A DNA stretch of 64,000 nt, from NCBI GenBank assembly GCA_002011075.2, contig MTMA02000006.1, positions 489,374 to 553,373 of the forward strand, given 5' to 3'. The notes beneath the pieces are model-generated. The model ran no database searches. It saw only the letters and a list, made by a program, of their open reading frames with translations, and was not told the DNA's origin. Origin of the DNA: Candidatus Scotarchaeum otlingeri (GTDB taxonomy: Archaea; Thermoproteota; Nitrososphaeria; Geothermarchaeales; JDFR-13). Shown here one piece after another: positions 45,264 to 54,795 of the stretch. A program made the translations under genes and the position numbers. Position 1 is the first letter of the stretch; each line of letters opens with the position of its first letter.

Positions 45264-46226
45264 CTATATTACTAAGTCCATTATCTCAAATAAATGACTG
45301 ACATTTATATATCTATCAAGATGATCTCGGCATTTCCAGTTATCAAATAGTATGGATCCCCCTATATTTGATAACTCGTTATATAGATGTTTAGCCATTT
45401 TCTCTGAGATATTGTTATTTGTATATCTATATATCCCCCCTGCGCCACAGCAATTCATATGTGTATATTCCCTCCCATCTATATACTCCACATTGAGCAT
45501 ATCAAGTATCTTTAATGTATAGCCTTTGGCTTTATCATTGGCTAGGGGATTACATGAAGAAAAATAGATTATGGGTTCTCGTATATTTTCCTTCAAAGCT
45601 ATATTTTTATCTTTAATATGATGATATAATAACTCGATATCTAGGTAAATATCATGATCCGCTACCTTCAGTATCATACTTGTTAGTTCTATGCTATCCG
45701 TGAATATCCAATCTGCATTTACCTCATCCAGTAGCTGTACTAGCCTATCCTTATATATCTCATATGAACCTTCATTTCCAAGATAATATGTTCTATATAT
45801 CCCGCTTGCATCTATTATTGTCAAGCTCTCTGATAACCTAGGTATAAGCCTCCTCAAATTATCCAGATATATCGATTCACATTCCCCCGACATTATCCAT
45901 ACATATCTATTTCCATCTATACTTATGACCTCTGGCTGCTTAACCTCCAGTTCTTCATATCCATATCTCCCCCTTGCCTCCAATATGATGTCTATAACTG
46001 GATTATCTATTGGACATGCCTTAATACAATATCCACATGCTACACAATGAAAAATGTTATATAGCTCTGAGGCTTCAACATGACCCTTCCTAAAGAGGGC
46101 TATGCTCCTTATTATTCCTTGAGGCGAGACAGGTTGTCTAGGTAAAACCTTATAAACTGGACATGCTGGTTTACAAATACCTGGGCATACAGCACATATT
46201 TCCTCATATTTCATCGTCATCACCAA
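45264..46226 (-). CDS. CCG-domain iron-sulfur subunit (GlpC/GlcF-like)
   Basis: 320 residues. Two ferredoxin-type clusters: CPGICKPACP near the start and HCVACGYCIKACPIDNP. The second half has CCG cysteines (SSCNPLAND and MNCCGAGGIYRY) as in glycolate oxidase GlcF, GlpC and heterodisulfide reductase HdrB. It overlaps the FAD oxidase gene by 23 nt and should take electrons from that flavoprotein to the membrane pool. A start at MKYEEICAVC is likely. Confidence 0.85.
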   Translation of the reverse strand: MVMTMKYEEICAVCPGICKPACPVYKVLPRQPVSPQGIIRSIALFRKGHVEASELYNIFHCVACGYCIKACPIDNPVIDIILEARGRYGYEELEVKQPEVISIDGNRYVWIMSGECESIYLDNLRRLIPRLSESLTIIDASGIYRTYYLGNEGSYEIYKDRLVQLLDEVNADWIFTDSIELTSMILKVADHDIYLDIELLYHHIKDKNIALKENIREPIIYFSSCNPLANDKAKGYTLKILDMLNVEYIDGREYTHMNCCGAGGIYRYTNNNISEKMAKHLYNELSNIGGSILFDNWKCRDHLDRYINVSHLFEIMDLVI

Positions 46227-47637
46227 TTAGCTTATATGGATTGAGTATCTTCCTAGGGTCAAGCGATTCTTTTAGGGCTCGTAATAAATATACCCCGTCT
46301 CCATGTTCCCTACTTATCCATCTTCTCCGCATTAAACCAATTCCATGATGATGACTAATAGAGCCCCCGTATTCTAAAACGGTCTCCATAATGGTCTTCC
46401 AGACGGAATGGTAGAATTCACTCAAGGTTATATTTTCTGGAGGTATGCCTCCCACTGTAAAATATAGGCATCCGCCATGCCTATAGATGTGGGATAGATG
46501 TGTCATTACTGTGATAACCCCTTTAATAGATGATGCCTTATCCTTTACCGAGTTATATATAGAGGGTAGATCGCTCCATAGACCTGAGACCTCGATGGTG
46601 TCATAAACAGCTCCAATGGAAAGTATCCTTGAGATCTCGGATATAACATCAAATCTTTTGTCTAGCCACTTATCCACAGGGTCGGATGTATATTCTTTTC
46701 CATATTTATTAAGTATCTTTTCTGCATAATCTGCCTCTAGAACAACTCTATCGTCATATCCCTCAAAAATTAATAATAATAGGCTTTTGCCTGTGATATC
46801 CGGATATTCTGCAAACCGTAGATGTACCTCCTCCCTATCATATAAACGGACTACAGGTGGGAAAATATCGTATCTCGCCATTTCTCTAATAGCCTTTATG
46901 CCAGCTAAGAAATTGTCGAAGACATAGGCTTTCCTAATATCTATATTGGGGATAGGTCTAATCTTCAATACCGCTCTAGTTATTACGCCATATATTCCTT
47001 CAGAACCTATAAATATCTCTTCGATTCTGGGACCTACACTTCTTCTGGGAACCTTCTTAGTCCGAATAACTATGCCGTTGGGCAATACAACCTCCAAACT
47101 CATGAGAAGATCCTCGATTCCACCGTATTTACTTGAAAATTCCCCGGTGCTTCTAGTCGCTATTAACCCACCGACCTCTGCCTCGGGAAAAGATTGAGGT
47201 ATATGTCTTAGGGTATATCCCTTACTATTAAGATATCTCTCTAGATCAAATATTAGAACTCCAGGTCCAACTTCAATAATTAGATTTTCATCATCAACTT
47301 CCCCGATATAGTTTAGACCCGATAGATCCATGACTACAGAATTCTTGGAGGGATATGCCGCACCAACTACGCCAGACCCGCCTCCATAGGGTATAATAGG
47401 TATTCTATATCTATTGGCGAGCTTTATTATGTAGGCCACATCCTCAGTGGATTCGGGATATAAAACTAGCCTGGGAACCTCGATTTCCCCATCCATAGCC
47501 TCCCCGAAAACCTTTAGAGGCCAATAATCCCTTGAATAAATTATTCTATCCACAATAGAGTCCGAATACCTATCGGTTGGAAGTATTCTCCCTAATTCTC
47601 CATAGAACTCTTCATACCTATCTTCAAACGAATCCAT
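46204..47637 (-). CDS. FAD-binding oxidase (GlcD/alkylglycerone-phosphate-synthase-like)
   Basis: 477 residues. The PCMH-type FAD domain has IPYGGGSGVVGAAYPSKNSV and LIATRSTGEFSSKYGG. The C-terminus has GGSISHHHGIGLMRRRW and LDPRKILNPYKL. The His-rich SHHHGIG motif is closer to alkylglycerone-phosphate synthase and some glycerol-3-phosphate or lactate dehydrogenases than to plain GlcD. With the overlapping CCG Fe-S subunit and glycerol kinase 3 nt upstream, oxidation of a glycerol phosphate to dihydroxyacetone phosphate is the most economical proposal, but it is inferred from context. Confidence 0.8.
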   Translation of the reverse strand: MDSFEDRYEEFYGELGRILPTDRYSDSIVDRIIYSRDYWPLKVFGEAMDGEIEVPRLVLYPESTEDVAYIIKLANRYRIPIIPYGGGSGVVGAAYPSKNSVVMDLSGLNYIGEVDDENLIIEVGPGVLIFDLERYLNSKGYTLRHIPQSFPEAEVGGLIATRSTGEFSSKYGGIEDLLMSLEVVLPNGIVIRTKKVPRRSVGPRIEEIFIGSEGIYGVITRAVLKIRPIPNIDIRKAYVFDNFLAGIKAIREMARYDIFPPVVRLYDREEVHLRFAEYPDITGKSLLLLIFEGYDDRVVLEADYAEKILNKYGKEYTSDPVDKWLDKRFDVISEISRILSIGAVYDTIEVSGLWSDLPSIYNSVKDKASSIKGVITVMTHLSHIYRHGGCLYFTVGGIPPENITLSEFYHSVWKTIMETVLEYGGSISHHHGIGLMRRRWISREHGDGVYLLRALKESLDPRKILNPYKLIGDDDEI

Positions 47638-47640
47638 TTA

Positions 47641-49095
47641 CTACCCACTCCATCCTAACGCTTTATTCACCGCTTCCCTCCATTTCTCATACTTCTTTGA
47701 CGCCCAATCTCTTTTTCTAGAAGGCTTGAACACCTTATCGACTTTTCTAACTTCTATAATCTCTTTTATATCGCTATAGAGTCCGGCGCCCAATCCAGCC
47801 ATGTATGCAGCGCCTAAACCGGATGTTTCCAGCTCAGCAGGCCTCTCTACATCTATACCTGTGATGTCCGCCATGAACTGTTGGAGATAGTCGGATCTCG
47901 CTAGTCCTCCATCGACCCTCATGAGGCTGATCTCGATAGATAGCTCTTCTCTTATGAGATTTATGATGTCTAGGACTCTGAAGGCTATACCTTCTAACCC
48001 AGCTCTAATAATATCTTCTCTATTTACATCTTTAGATAGGCCTATAAGTAAGCCCCGGGCTTGTGAGTCCCAATAGGGCGCTCCTAAGCCGGTTAGCGCA
48101 GGCACCAAATAGAGATCTTTATCATCAATCATCTCTATATTGTTAAGCTCTTCGTAATCCTTGAGAAAGTTATTTTGGATCATCCAATCCACAAGTCCAC
48201 CTGTATTGTAAATGTATCCCTCCATCATATAGCTCTTGATACCCCTATATTTCCATGCGGTAAGTGGCAATAATCCCTTAGTCGGCATAGTGAACTCGCC
48301 TCCGATATTTACATCTATGAAGCTGCCTGTCCCATGTGTCACCTTTAGATCTCCCATATTGAAACATGCTTCTCCGAAAAGTGCTGCTTGTTGATCTCCA
48401 ATTGAGGAATATATAGCGATATTTCCCGGGATGTCTTTTGCTTCCCCATATTCATCGATGTTATCTTTTATTGTGGGCATGATGTTTATGGGTATATCGA
48501 GAATTTCGAATAAGTCTTCAAACCAATTATCGGTAAAGGGTTCAAATAGCCCTGTGGCGATAGCGTTCGATGGATCTGTCGCGAATATCTCTCCCTTAGT
48601 TAATCTCCATATAACATATGTGTTTAGAGTTCCAAATAGCAAATTACCTTTCTCCGCCTCTTCTCTACTGTAGGCTACATTATCAAGAACCCACCTAATA
48701 TACATAGATGAAGCGTTCGGATTCAAGAAGATCTCTATATCATTGAAAAGGTCGCCTAATTCCTTTCTTAGCTTCTCTCTCACAATGTTTCCCCGGGTGT
48801 CCATCCATGTAATAGCATTATATATTGGTTCGCCGTCCTTACGCCATAAGACTGAGGTGGCCCTTTGATTAGTTATCCCGATTCCAATAATATCTTTTCC
48901 ATATTTCTCTATGGCCTTAAGGCATAGGTCCTTTATGATACTATAAATTTCAACTGGGCTCTGCTCTACCCATCCTTCCCTCGGATATATAGTGGAGAAC
49001 TGTTGGAGATCCCTATAAATTACTTCCCCTTCCTGATTTACAAGAAAGGTTTTGATGTTTGTTGTTCCTATATCTATGGATAATATTAAGGACAT
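47641..49095 (-). CDS. glpK: Glycerol kinase
   Basis: 484-residue FGGY kinase. SIDIGTTNIKTFLVNQEGEV, GIGITNQRATSVLW, NAITWMDTRG, GDQQAALFGEACF with GTGSFIDVN, and GLGAPYWDSQARG are glycerol kinase motifs in order. It makes glycerol 3-phosphate from glycerol and ATP. It is first in an apparent operon with the FAD oxidase and Fe-S subunit, consistent with glycerol catabolism. Confidence 0.92.
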   Translation of the reverse strand: MSLILSIDIGTTNIKTFLVNQEGEVIYRDLQQFSTIYPREGWVEQSPVEIYSIIKDLCLKAIEKYGKDIIGIGITNQRATSVLWRKDGEPIYNAITWMDTRGNIVREKLRKELGDLFNDIEIFLNPNASSMYIRWVLDNVAYSREEAEKGNLLFGTLNTYVIWRLTKGEIFATDPSNAIATGLFEPFTDNWFEDLFEILDIPINIMPTIKDNIDEYGEAKDIPGNIAIYSSIGDQQAALFGEACFNMGDLKVTHGTGSFIDVNIGGEFTMPTKGLLPLTAWKYRGIKSYMMEGYIYNTGGLVDWMIQNNFLKDYEELNNIEMIDDKDLYLVPALTGLGAPYWDSQARGLLIGLSKDVNREDIIRAGLEGIAFRVLDIINLIREELSIEISLMRVDGGLARSDYLQQFMADITGIDVERPAELETSGLGAAYMAGLGAGLYSDIKEIIEVRKVDKVFKPSRKRDWASKKYEKWREAVNKALGWSG

Positions 49096-49251
49096 TATAG
49101 ACCAAAATTTTATTCTAAACCAACCATATTTTTAGTTTATTATGTATGGGTCATCAAAGCTTGGGGCTCCTCATCCTCAATAAATAAGAGTCGGCCCAGG
49201 GAGTTTTAATCATCCCAAAAACTAAGTATATACCCCATATTAATGATATTT

Positions 49252-50076
49252 TTACTTTTTCAAGTAACAAATAGGTGTATGAATATGATCCTTATCGCAA
49301 TAACTTAATTCTATTATAGGAGGATCTTCTCTAGATAATCCAAATTCATTATTACTCATCGCAATATACACCCATATATCAAGGAAACTAGGAATATACA
49401 CACCGTATGCACGTACATGCCGGAATACTTTTCTAACTCTCCGCCAAAAAAGACCTATGAGCTTGGTATCCATATTTAGACCTCCAACATGATATACTGC
49501 TTTACCGGAGGGATTGAGTCTAGATCCCAGGAGGGAGAGAAATTCCTCTGTATATAGTTTATTTACTTCACTTCCCTCAAAATATTCTGGCCTTAGATCT
49601 GTTAGATCACCCAATATATAATCATATTTGGAATCATCTCTTAATACAAAGCTATACGCATCATCATTTATCAAACGGACATTATCCCTAGAAAATACAT
49701 TCTCCAGAACTTCAGGAATATATTTCTCAACTATCTGGGTAACCATAGGATCGATATCTACTACTTTTATATTTAGATCGGGAGCAAGCTTTATAAGGGC
49801 TTTCGCCGCTCCCCCATCTCCACCGCCTAAGATTAAAATATCATTATAGTTTTTCTCAAAGCAAGGCTTGATAAGTCCATCGTGATATATGTGTTCATCA
49901 TAGGTTGAAAACTGGATTATCCCGTCTAAGACTAAAGCTTTACCGAAGGGTAATTCAAGAACTACTATATCTTGAAATCTACTTTTACCTCTATACAGTA
50001 CTTTTTTGATGGGATATGCGGTATAAACAATAGTTTTACCTACTTCAAAGGCTTTCTCCATATGATATTCAGCCAT
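49252..50076 (-). CDS. speE: Polyamine aminopropyltransferase (spermidine synthase)
   Basis: 274 residues. SRFQDIVVLE, LDGIIQFSTYDEHIYHDGL, ILILGGGDGGAAK, VVDIDPMVT and DLTDLRP are the SpeE motifs that bind polyamine and decarboxylated AdoMet. Crenarchaeal enzymes often accept agmatine, putrescine or longer amines, so the exact product is open. It lies 14 nt after speH, giving a two-gene polyamine operon. Confidence 0.93.
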   Translation of the reverse strand: MAEYHMEKAFEVGKTIVYTAYPIKKVLYRGKSRFQDIVVLELPFGKALVLDGIIQFSTYDEHIYHDGLIKPCFEKNYNDILILGGGDGGAAKALIKLAPDLNIKVVDIDPMVTQIVEKYIPEVLENVFSRDNVRLINDDAYSFVLRDDSKYDYILGDLTDLRPEYFEGSEVNKLYTEEFLSLLGSRLNPSGKAVYHVGGLNMDTKLIGLFWRRVRKVFRHVRAYGVYIPSFLDIWVYIAMSNNEFGLSREDPPIIELSYCDKDHIHTPICYLKK

Positions 50077-50090
50077 AGCGTCTCACTAAG

Positions 50091-50489
50091 CTAACCTATT
50101 CTTTCCTCATTGGGTACTGGGACTTCCTCTTTAAATACATATCCCCTTAGACGCATTATCTTCCTTACTCTCCTCGGTTTCAAAGCATCTATGATTGTCT
50201 CAGCCGCTTTTAATGCCTTTTCCCTGTCATCACATGCAAAAATATCTACCGCCATATATCCATATTCAGGCCAGGTATGAATAGAGATATGACTAGCCGC
50301 TAATAGGGTAACCGATGTATAGCCCATAGGAGAGAACTTATGATATAATGTTCCGAATGATTTTAACCCACTTTCTCTCAGGACCTTTGCGATAAGATTA
50401 TTTAAGAATATAGAATCATCTAGCTTTTCTGCATCACATCCATGCAAATCCAATAAAATATGAATACCTTTCTCCCTCTTCATCTCCAC
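50091..50489 (-). CDS. speH: S-adenosylmethionine decarboxylase proenzyme (or arginine decarboxylase paralogue)
   Basis: 132 residues of the prokaryotic AdoMetDC family. The self-cleavage region reads LLAASHISIHTWPEYGYM, giving the Ser that becomes the pyruvoyl group, and the catalytic Cys is in VDIFACDD. The residue before the Ser is Ala, where bacterial SpeH enzymes usually have Glu. In Crenarchaeota a paralogous arginine decarboxylase evolved from this family, so the substrate is AdoMet or arginine; co-transcription with speE favours AdoMet. Confidence 0.88.
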   Translation of the reverse strand: MEMKREKGIHILLDLHGCDAEKLDDSIFLNNLIAKVLRESGLKSFGTLYHKFSPMGYTSVTLLAASHISIHTWPEYGYMAVDIFACDDREKALKAAETIIDALKPRRVRKIMRLRGYVFKEEVPVPNEERIG

Positions 50490-50634
50490 TCATATTCTCA
50501 ACAGGTGTTTAGGCCCCTGCAGCCATGTATGGCTATCATTATATACCCCCCCATTAAATATAAATTTTCATCATATTGATGGAGATTGTACGCCTTAGAG
50601 TAATATGAATCAATATTACTATGGACATGGAAAT

Positions 50635-51279
50635 CTATGACATAATTCTTATGCTGATCTCAACGAGTTTGACTATGAGGTATATGTATGCTAATACCGA
50701 GATAAGGACGAGGGCTGTGAAGGGAATCCCAAATAGACTGAATAGAAAAATAATGAACAGTCTAATATCCCTGGTCGCTATGCCTTTTAATCTTCCTATT
50801 AAAGCCGGATGCATACCCAATGTTGATTCTCCAATTCCATGGATGTAACTTACAAGGAGGGATGAAGATACCGCTAATAACGAAATTATTAATAATAACT
50901 CGATTGTGATATCCTGGTAATATAATGCATATAGGGAGCAGCCAAATATGATGAAGACATCCGATAATCTATCTAAAAATGAATCCAAGAATTTACCGAA
51001 CTTCGTCATATGGCCTGTTAACCTGGCTAATTCACCGTCTACACCATCTAGTATCGATGCTGCCTGAACCAGGATTCCAGCAAGAAGTGGATATCCATAT
51101 AGATATATCGGTAAAGTAGCTATAGATAATAGGAATGTAGCGATTGAGACTTGATTAGGCTTAACACCAAATTCATGTCTTATTATGAATGTAGTTATCT
51201 TGATAGATATTCTTCTATTGAGATATCTAGAGATAAAGCCGTCCGTGGGTTTGCTTAGCAACTTGTTTTCGGGATTCAT
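50635..51279 (-). CDS. CDP-alcohol phosphatidyltransferase (DIPP-synthase-like)
   Basis: 214 residues with about six TM helices and the class motif LDGVDGELARLTGHMTKFGK followed by FLDSFLDR (DGxxDGxxARx8Gx3Dx3D). The opening LSKPTDGFISRYLNRRISIK closely resembles the synthase domain of bifunctional di-myo-inositol phosphate synthases of hyperthermophiles. It may make that thermoprotectant or a membrane phospholipid head group. No cytidylyltransferase domain is fused. Confidence 0.8.
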   Translation of the reverse strand: MNPENKLLSKPTDGFISRYLNRRISIKITTFIIRHEFGVKPNQVSIATFLLSIATLPIYLYGYPLLAGILVQAASILDGVDGELARLTGHMTKFGKFLDSFLDRLSDVFIIFGCSLYALYYQDITIELLLIISLLAVSSSLLVSYIHGIGESTLGMHPALIGRLKGIATRDIRLFIIFLFSLFGIPFTALVLISVLAYIYLIVKLVEISIRIMS

Positions 51280-51391
51280 CTTTATTTATCCTCTCCCCTC
51301 TGATGTTCTCTACCCCCTAAGCCATACTAATACTAGAGTATTCATTTCTAAGCTTATATCTGAATAACATCAAAAATAGGTGGGGGTAAGG

Positions 51392-53029
51392 TTACCTAAT
51401 ATACTTTTCCCTCAGCTCCCTCTTGCTCACCTTACCAATAGGTGTTTTAGGCAATTCATTTGTGAATATTATTTTATCTGGGAGCCACCACTTCGGCATC
51501 ACTCCTTTCTCAACATATTGCTCCAGGTGACTAAGTATATCTTTTTCGCTTAACTTATCTTCATATTCTTTTTTGGGCACTATGATTGCCAAGGGTCTCT
51601 CCCCCCATTTTTCATCCGGCATACCTATCACCGCAACTTCAGCTACGCCCCTATGCGTTGATATATAATCTTCTAATTTGATGCTGCTTATCCACTCTCC
51701 ACCACTTTTGATAACATCCTTATATCTATCAACTATCTTCAAATATCCATTTGGAAACCATACAGCTACGTCACCCGTCCTAAACCATCCCTGAACATAT
51801 GTTTCCCTCGATTTATCCGGATCTTTATAATATTCTACTGCAACCCAGGGTGCTTTAGCCACAACCTCACCAATACTCTGACCATCTTTAGGGACGTCAT
51901 TAAATTGGGAGTCAACTACCCGTATTTCCACCAGAGGAAATGGAAAACCTGCACTCAAGAATATTTCGTCTTTCTCTTCCTCTGACAAAGACTCCATCCC
52001 TGGCTTTAGGTTGGCCGATGTAAGGCCTGGACATGTTTCAGTCATACCGTATCCCTGGATAATCTTCATTCCCCTCTTCTTAGCCTCATAATATAATCCT
52101 TTTGGGAGGGCAGCTCCACCTACTATCATCTTGATTCCGCTTAGATCATAGTTCTTCGATTCCGGATGGTTTAGCAACATGTATAGGATGGTTGGGACTC
52201 CAGCCATCTGGGTAACCTTTTCCTTTTCAATAAGTTTAAGAATAAGCCCAAAATCAAGTCTCCCCGGTAATACCTGTTTTTGCCCCATAAGTGTTGATGC
52301 GAATGGCCCGCCCCATGCATGGACATGAAACATCGGAACAATATGTAGTATTACATCATGTGGAGCCAATGTGAAACCTTCATATGTAAACTGGATTATT
52401 AATGATAACGTGTGCAGGAGTATTTGTCTATGGCTAAAGTAGACGCCCTTCGGTAAGCCGGTGGTACCCGAGGTATACATCAATGTCGCCGTCGTATCCT
52501 CATCTAGCTCTGGAAATTCATATGTATCTGAGCCATAGTCTCGAATAAGAGCTTCATATTCATATACCTCCTTACCAGGTATATCAGGAAGCTCCAAGTC
52601 CTCTTTGTCTGTAGAGACTATAATGTATTTGACAGTTTCAAGTTGCGGTGCAAGTGCTTCTGCATATGGAAGTATCTCTTCGCCCAGTAAAACAGCGTTG
52701 TCCTCTGCATGTCCAAGTACATAGATAATGTCTGTTGGAGCCATGGCTAAGTTAACTGTATGAAGTATACTCCCCATCATAGGCACCGCAAAATATGTCT
52801 CCATATGCCGATGGGTATTCCATTCCAATGTCGCTATTTTATCCCCTTTCCCTATGCCTATAGCATCTAAGGCCGACGCGAGCCTTACTACTCTCCTATA
52901 AAAATCTCTATATGTATATCTAAGAACATCCTTATATACAATCTCTTTATCGGGGAATTGCTGTACAGCCCTTAATAGAATCTTATCAATCGTCAATTGA
53001 TACTTAGGTATATAAGCATGGTTAGGCAC
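51392..53029 (-). CDS. Acyl-CoA synthetase (AMP-forming)
   Basis: 545 residues of the ANL superfamily. P-loop-like TLMYTSGTTGLPKGVYFSH, GYGMTETCP, YLKIVDRYKDVIKSGGEWIS and the final catalytic Lys in PKTPIGKVSKRELREKY are all present. It activates a fatty or other carboxylic acid to its CoA thioester. The closest familiar type is medium/long-chain acyl-CoA ligase. Monocistronic. Confidence 0.88.
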   Translation of the reverse strand: MPNHAYIPKYQLTIDKILLRAVQQFPDKEIVYKDVLRYTYRDFYRRVVRLASALDAIGIGKGDKIATLEWNTHRHMETYFAVPMMGSILHTVNLAMAPTDIIYVLGHAEDNAVLLGEEILPYAEALAPQLETVKYIIVSTDKEDLELPDIPGKEVYEYEALIRDYGSDTYEFPELDEDTTATLMYTSGTTGLPKGVYFSHRQILLHTLSLIIQFTYEGFTLAPHDVILHIVPMFHVHAWGGPFASTLMGQKQVLPGRLDFGLILKLIEKEKVTQMAGVPTILYMLLNHPESKNYDLSGIKMIVGGAALPKGLYYEAKKRGMKIIQGYGMTETCPGLTSANLKPGMESLSEEEKDEIFLSAGFPFPLVEIRVVDSQFNDVPKDGQSIGEVVAKAPWVAVEYYKDPDKSRETYVQGWFRTGDVAVWFPNGYLKIVDRYKDVIKSGGEWISSIKLEDYISTHRGVAEVAVIGMPDEKWGERPLAIIVPKKEYEDKLSEKDILSHLEQYVEKGVMPKWWLPDKIIFTNELPKTPIGKVSKRELREKYIR

Positions 53030-53099
53030 AAAATACCACCAATTAAATAAGGGGCATCAATAAATTAATATTAAATTATCTTTAGAATTAGCTCCTGGA

Positions 53100-53900
53100 T
53101 TAGACGGGTTTTGTGAAGACAGCATTAAATCCCGAGAGGGAAGGCTTAAATTGAGATAGGTTGATAATGTCTCCGTATAATTCGCTCAGCCTCCATCCCC
53201 CCTCCTCAATCATATTAATTATCTCGCTAACAGTGTATACATTCAACATAAACTTTATGCTATCAATATACTCTAGATTTTTATTTTTTATTCTATAGAA
53301 TCTCCATTCACTCTCTATACGCGATTTAATAGGATCGAATTTGGGTATATCGATCACTACATAATCTCCTATTTCATCATAAGTAGCACCTCTACATACG
53401 GTGTTTCTATATGCAACATGATCTCGATGCATCGTATTTGCTACAACAAAAATGCCTTTAGCTTTCACAATACTATATATTTCTCTATATAGTTGCATTT
53501 CAATATCTTTCTCGTAATACCCAATTATTGTTGTCCATATCATGTATGCCGCATCAAAATAATCCTCTTTGAATAAATCATAGAGTCCTTCTCTAATGTC
53601 TCTTAAGATAAAATGTGTGTTAGCCTGCTCTTCTTCAGCCCTTTTCTTTGCATGATATATATATAAATCGGAGAAGTCAACGCCATATACTTCATAACCT
53701 AACTTAGAGAGGGGAATAGCGACTCTGCCGCTTCCACAACCAACCTCAAGAATTCTTCCACCTTTTTTAATGTCATGCATCTCAAATATCTTTTTAAGGG
53801 CCGTCGCCTCCGTTACACCTTGTTTACGTTTACCCTCGGAATCCATAACTTTTAGAAACAACTCTCCTTTCTCCCTAAAGATATCCTCGATTCCACCCAT
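53100..53900 (-). CDS. Class I SAM-dependent methyltransferase
   Basis: 266 residues. Motif I GGRILEVGCGSGRVAIPL, YEVYGVDFSDLYI with the ribose-binding acidic residue, and DYFDAAYMIWTTI fit a Rossmann methyltransferase. The substrate is unknown. It is divergent from sufC with about 130 nt between the starts, which holds both promoters. Confidence 0.82.
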   Translation of the reverse strand: MGGIEDIFREKGELFLKVMDSEGKRKQGVTEATALKKIFEMHDIKKGGRILEVGCGSGRVAIPLSKLGYEVYGVDFSDLYIYHAKKRAEEEQANTHFILRDIREGLYDLFKEDYFDAAYMIWTTIIGYYEKDIEMQLYREIYSIVKAKGIFVVANTMHRDHVAYRNTVCRGATYDEIGDYVVIDIPKFDPIKSRIESEWRFYRIKNKNLEYIDSIKFMLNVYTVSEIINMIEEGGWRLSELYGDIINLSQFKPSLSGFNAVFTKPV

Positions 53901-54027
53901 TATTCATCATTAAAATTAATTATATAGTATTGTATTAGTATATTTTTCATTGACGATATAGTCGATAAAGATTTAAATAAGGAATTTTATAACATTGTTA
54001 TACGGAAAAACTACGGTGCTAAAGATA

Positions 54028-54789
54028 ATGTCCGGAAAATTAGAAATAATAGATATTCATGCAGGTATAGAAGATAAGAAGATACTAAATGGTGTAAATC
54101 TTGTTATTAGGAAAGGAGAATTACATGTTCTTATGGGTCCCAATGCAAGTGGAAAGAGCACTTTAGCTCATGTAATAATGGGGAACCCCCGGTATAAGAT
54201 CTATAAAGGGGATATCTGTATAGATGGCGAAAGCATATTAGACCTGGCTCCAAATGAGAGAGCCGCAAAGGGATTATTCCTAGCCTTTCAATATCCATTG
54301 GATATCGATGGAGTGAATTACTTCAAGTTTCTATGGAATGTATATAGTAAGCTATATAGACTTCGGAATCCGGGTAAAGAACCCGATATAATGGAGTTTA
54401 AGAAGAAATTTGACGATATACTGGAGAAACTGAAATTTGATAGTGCGGTTAGTTCTAGATATCTAAATGTAGGTTTTAGCGGAGGCGAGAGGAAGAGAGC
54501 CGAAGTCCTCCAATTACTTGTCCTCGATCCTCAATATATCATTTTGGATGAGCCGGATACTGGATTAGACATCGATTCACTTAAAATTGTGGCTGATGCT
54601 ATCAATACAATAAGGTCTCCCGACCGGGCGATACTGTTAATAACTCATTATCAGAGGGTACTAAACTATATCGTCCCGGACAGAGTTCATATTATGATAG
54701 ATGGAAAGATAGAAGTTAGTGGAGACTATACATTGGCCCAGGAAATAGAGAAGAAAGGATATGAATGGATCTTGGAGAAGGTAAGGTGA
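54028..54789 (+). CDS. sufC: SufC: ATPase of the SUF iron-sulfur assembly system
   Basis: 254 residues from the ATG at 54028. GPNASGKSTLAHVIMGNPRY (Walker A), FLAFQYPLDIDGVNYF (Q-loop region specific to SufC), VGFSGGERKRAEVLQLL and ILDEPDTGLDIDSL identify SufC. A TTTAAATAA TATA box near 53972-53980 and GGTG before the ATG support this start over TTG 53995. SufC powers the SufBCD scaffold that builds Fe-S clusters. Followed by sufB after 6 nt. Confidence 0.93.
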   Translation: MSGKLEIIDIHAGIEDKKILNGVNLVIRKGELHVLMGPNASGKSTLAHVIMGNPRYKIYKGDICIDGESILDLAPNERAAKGLFLAFQYPLDIDGVNYFKFLWNVYSKLYRLRNPGKEPDIMEFKKKFDDILEKLKFDSAVSSRYLNVGFSGGERKRAEVLQLLVLDPQYIILDEPDTGLDIDSLKIVADAINTIRSPDRAILLITHYQRVLNYIVPDRVHIMIDGKIEVSGDYTLAQEIEKKGYEWILEKVR

Positions 54790-54795
54790 TACCTG

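Noticed and set aside
49096-49251. Possible small RNA or tRNA in the glpK-speE gap
   Set aside because: No cloverleaf, no TTCRA-like T-loop and no paired C/D boxes could be found; only AT-rich flanks around a short G+C-richer patch.
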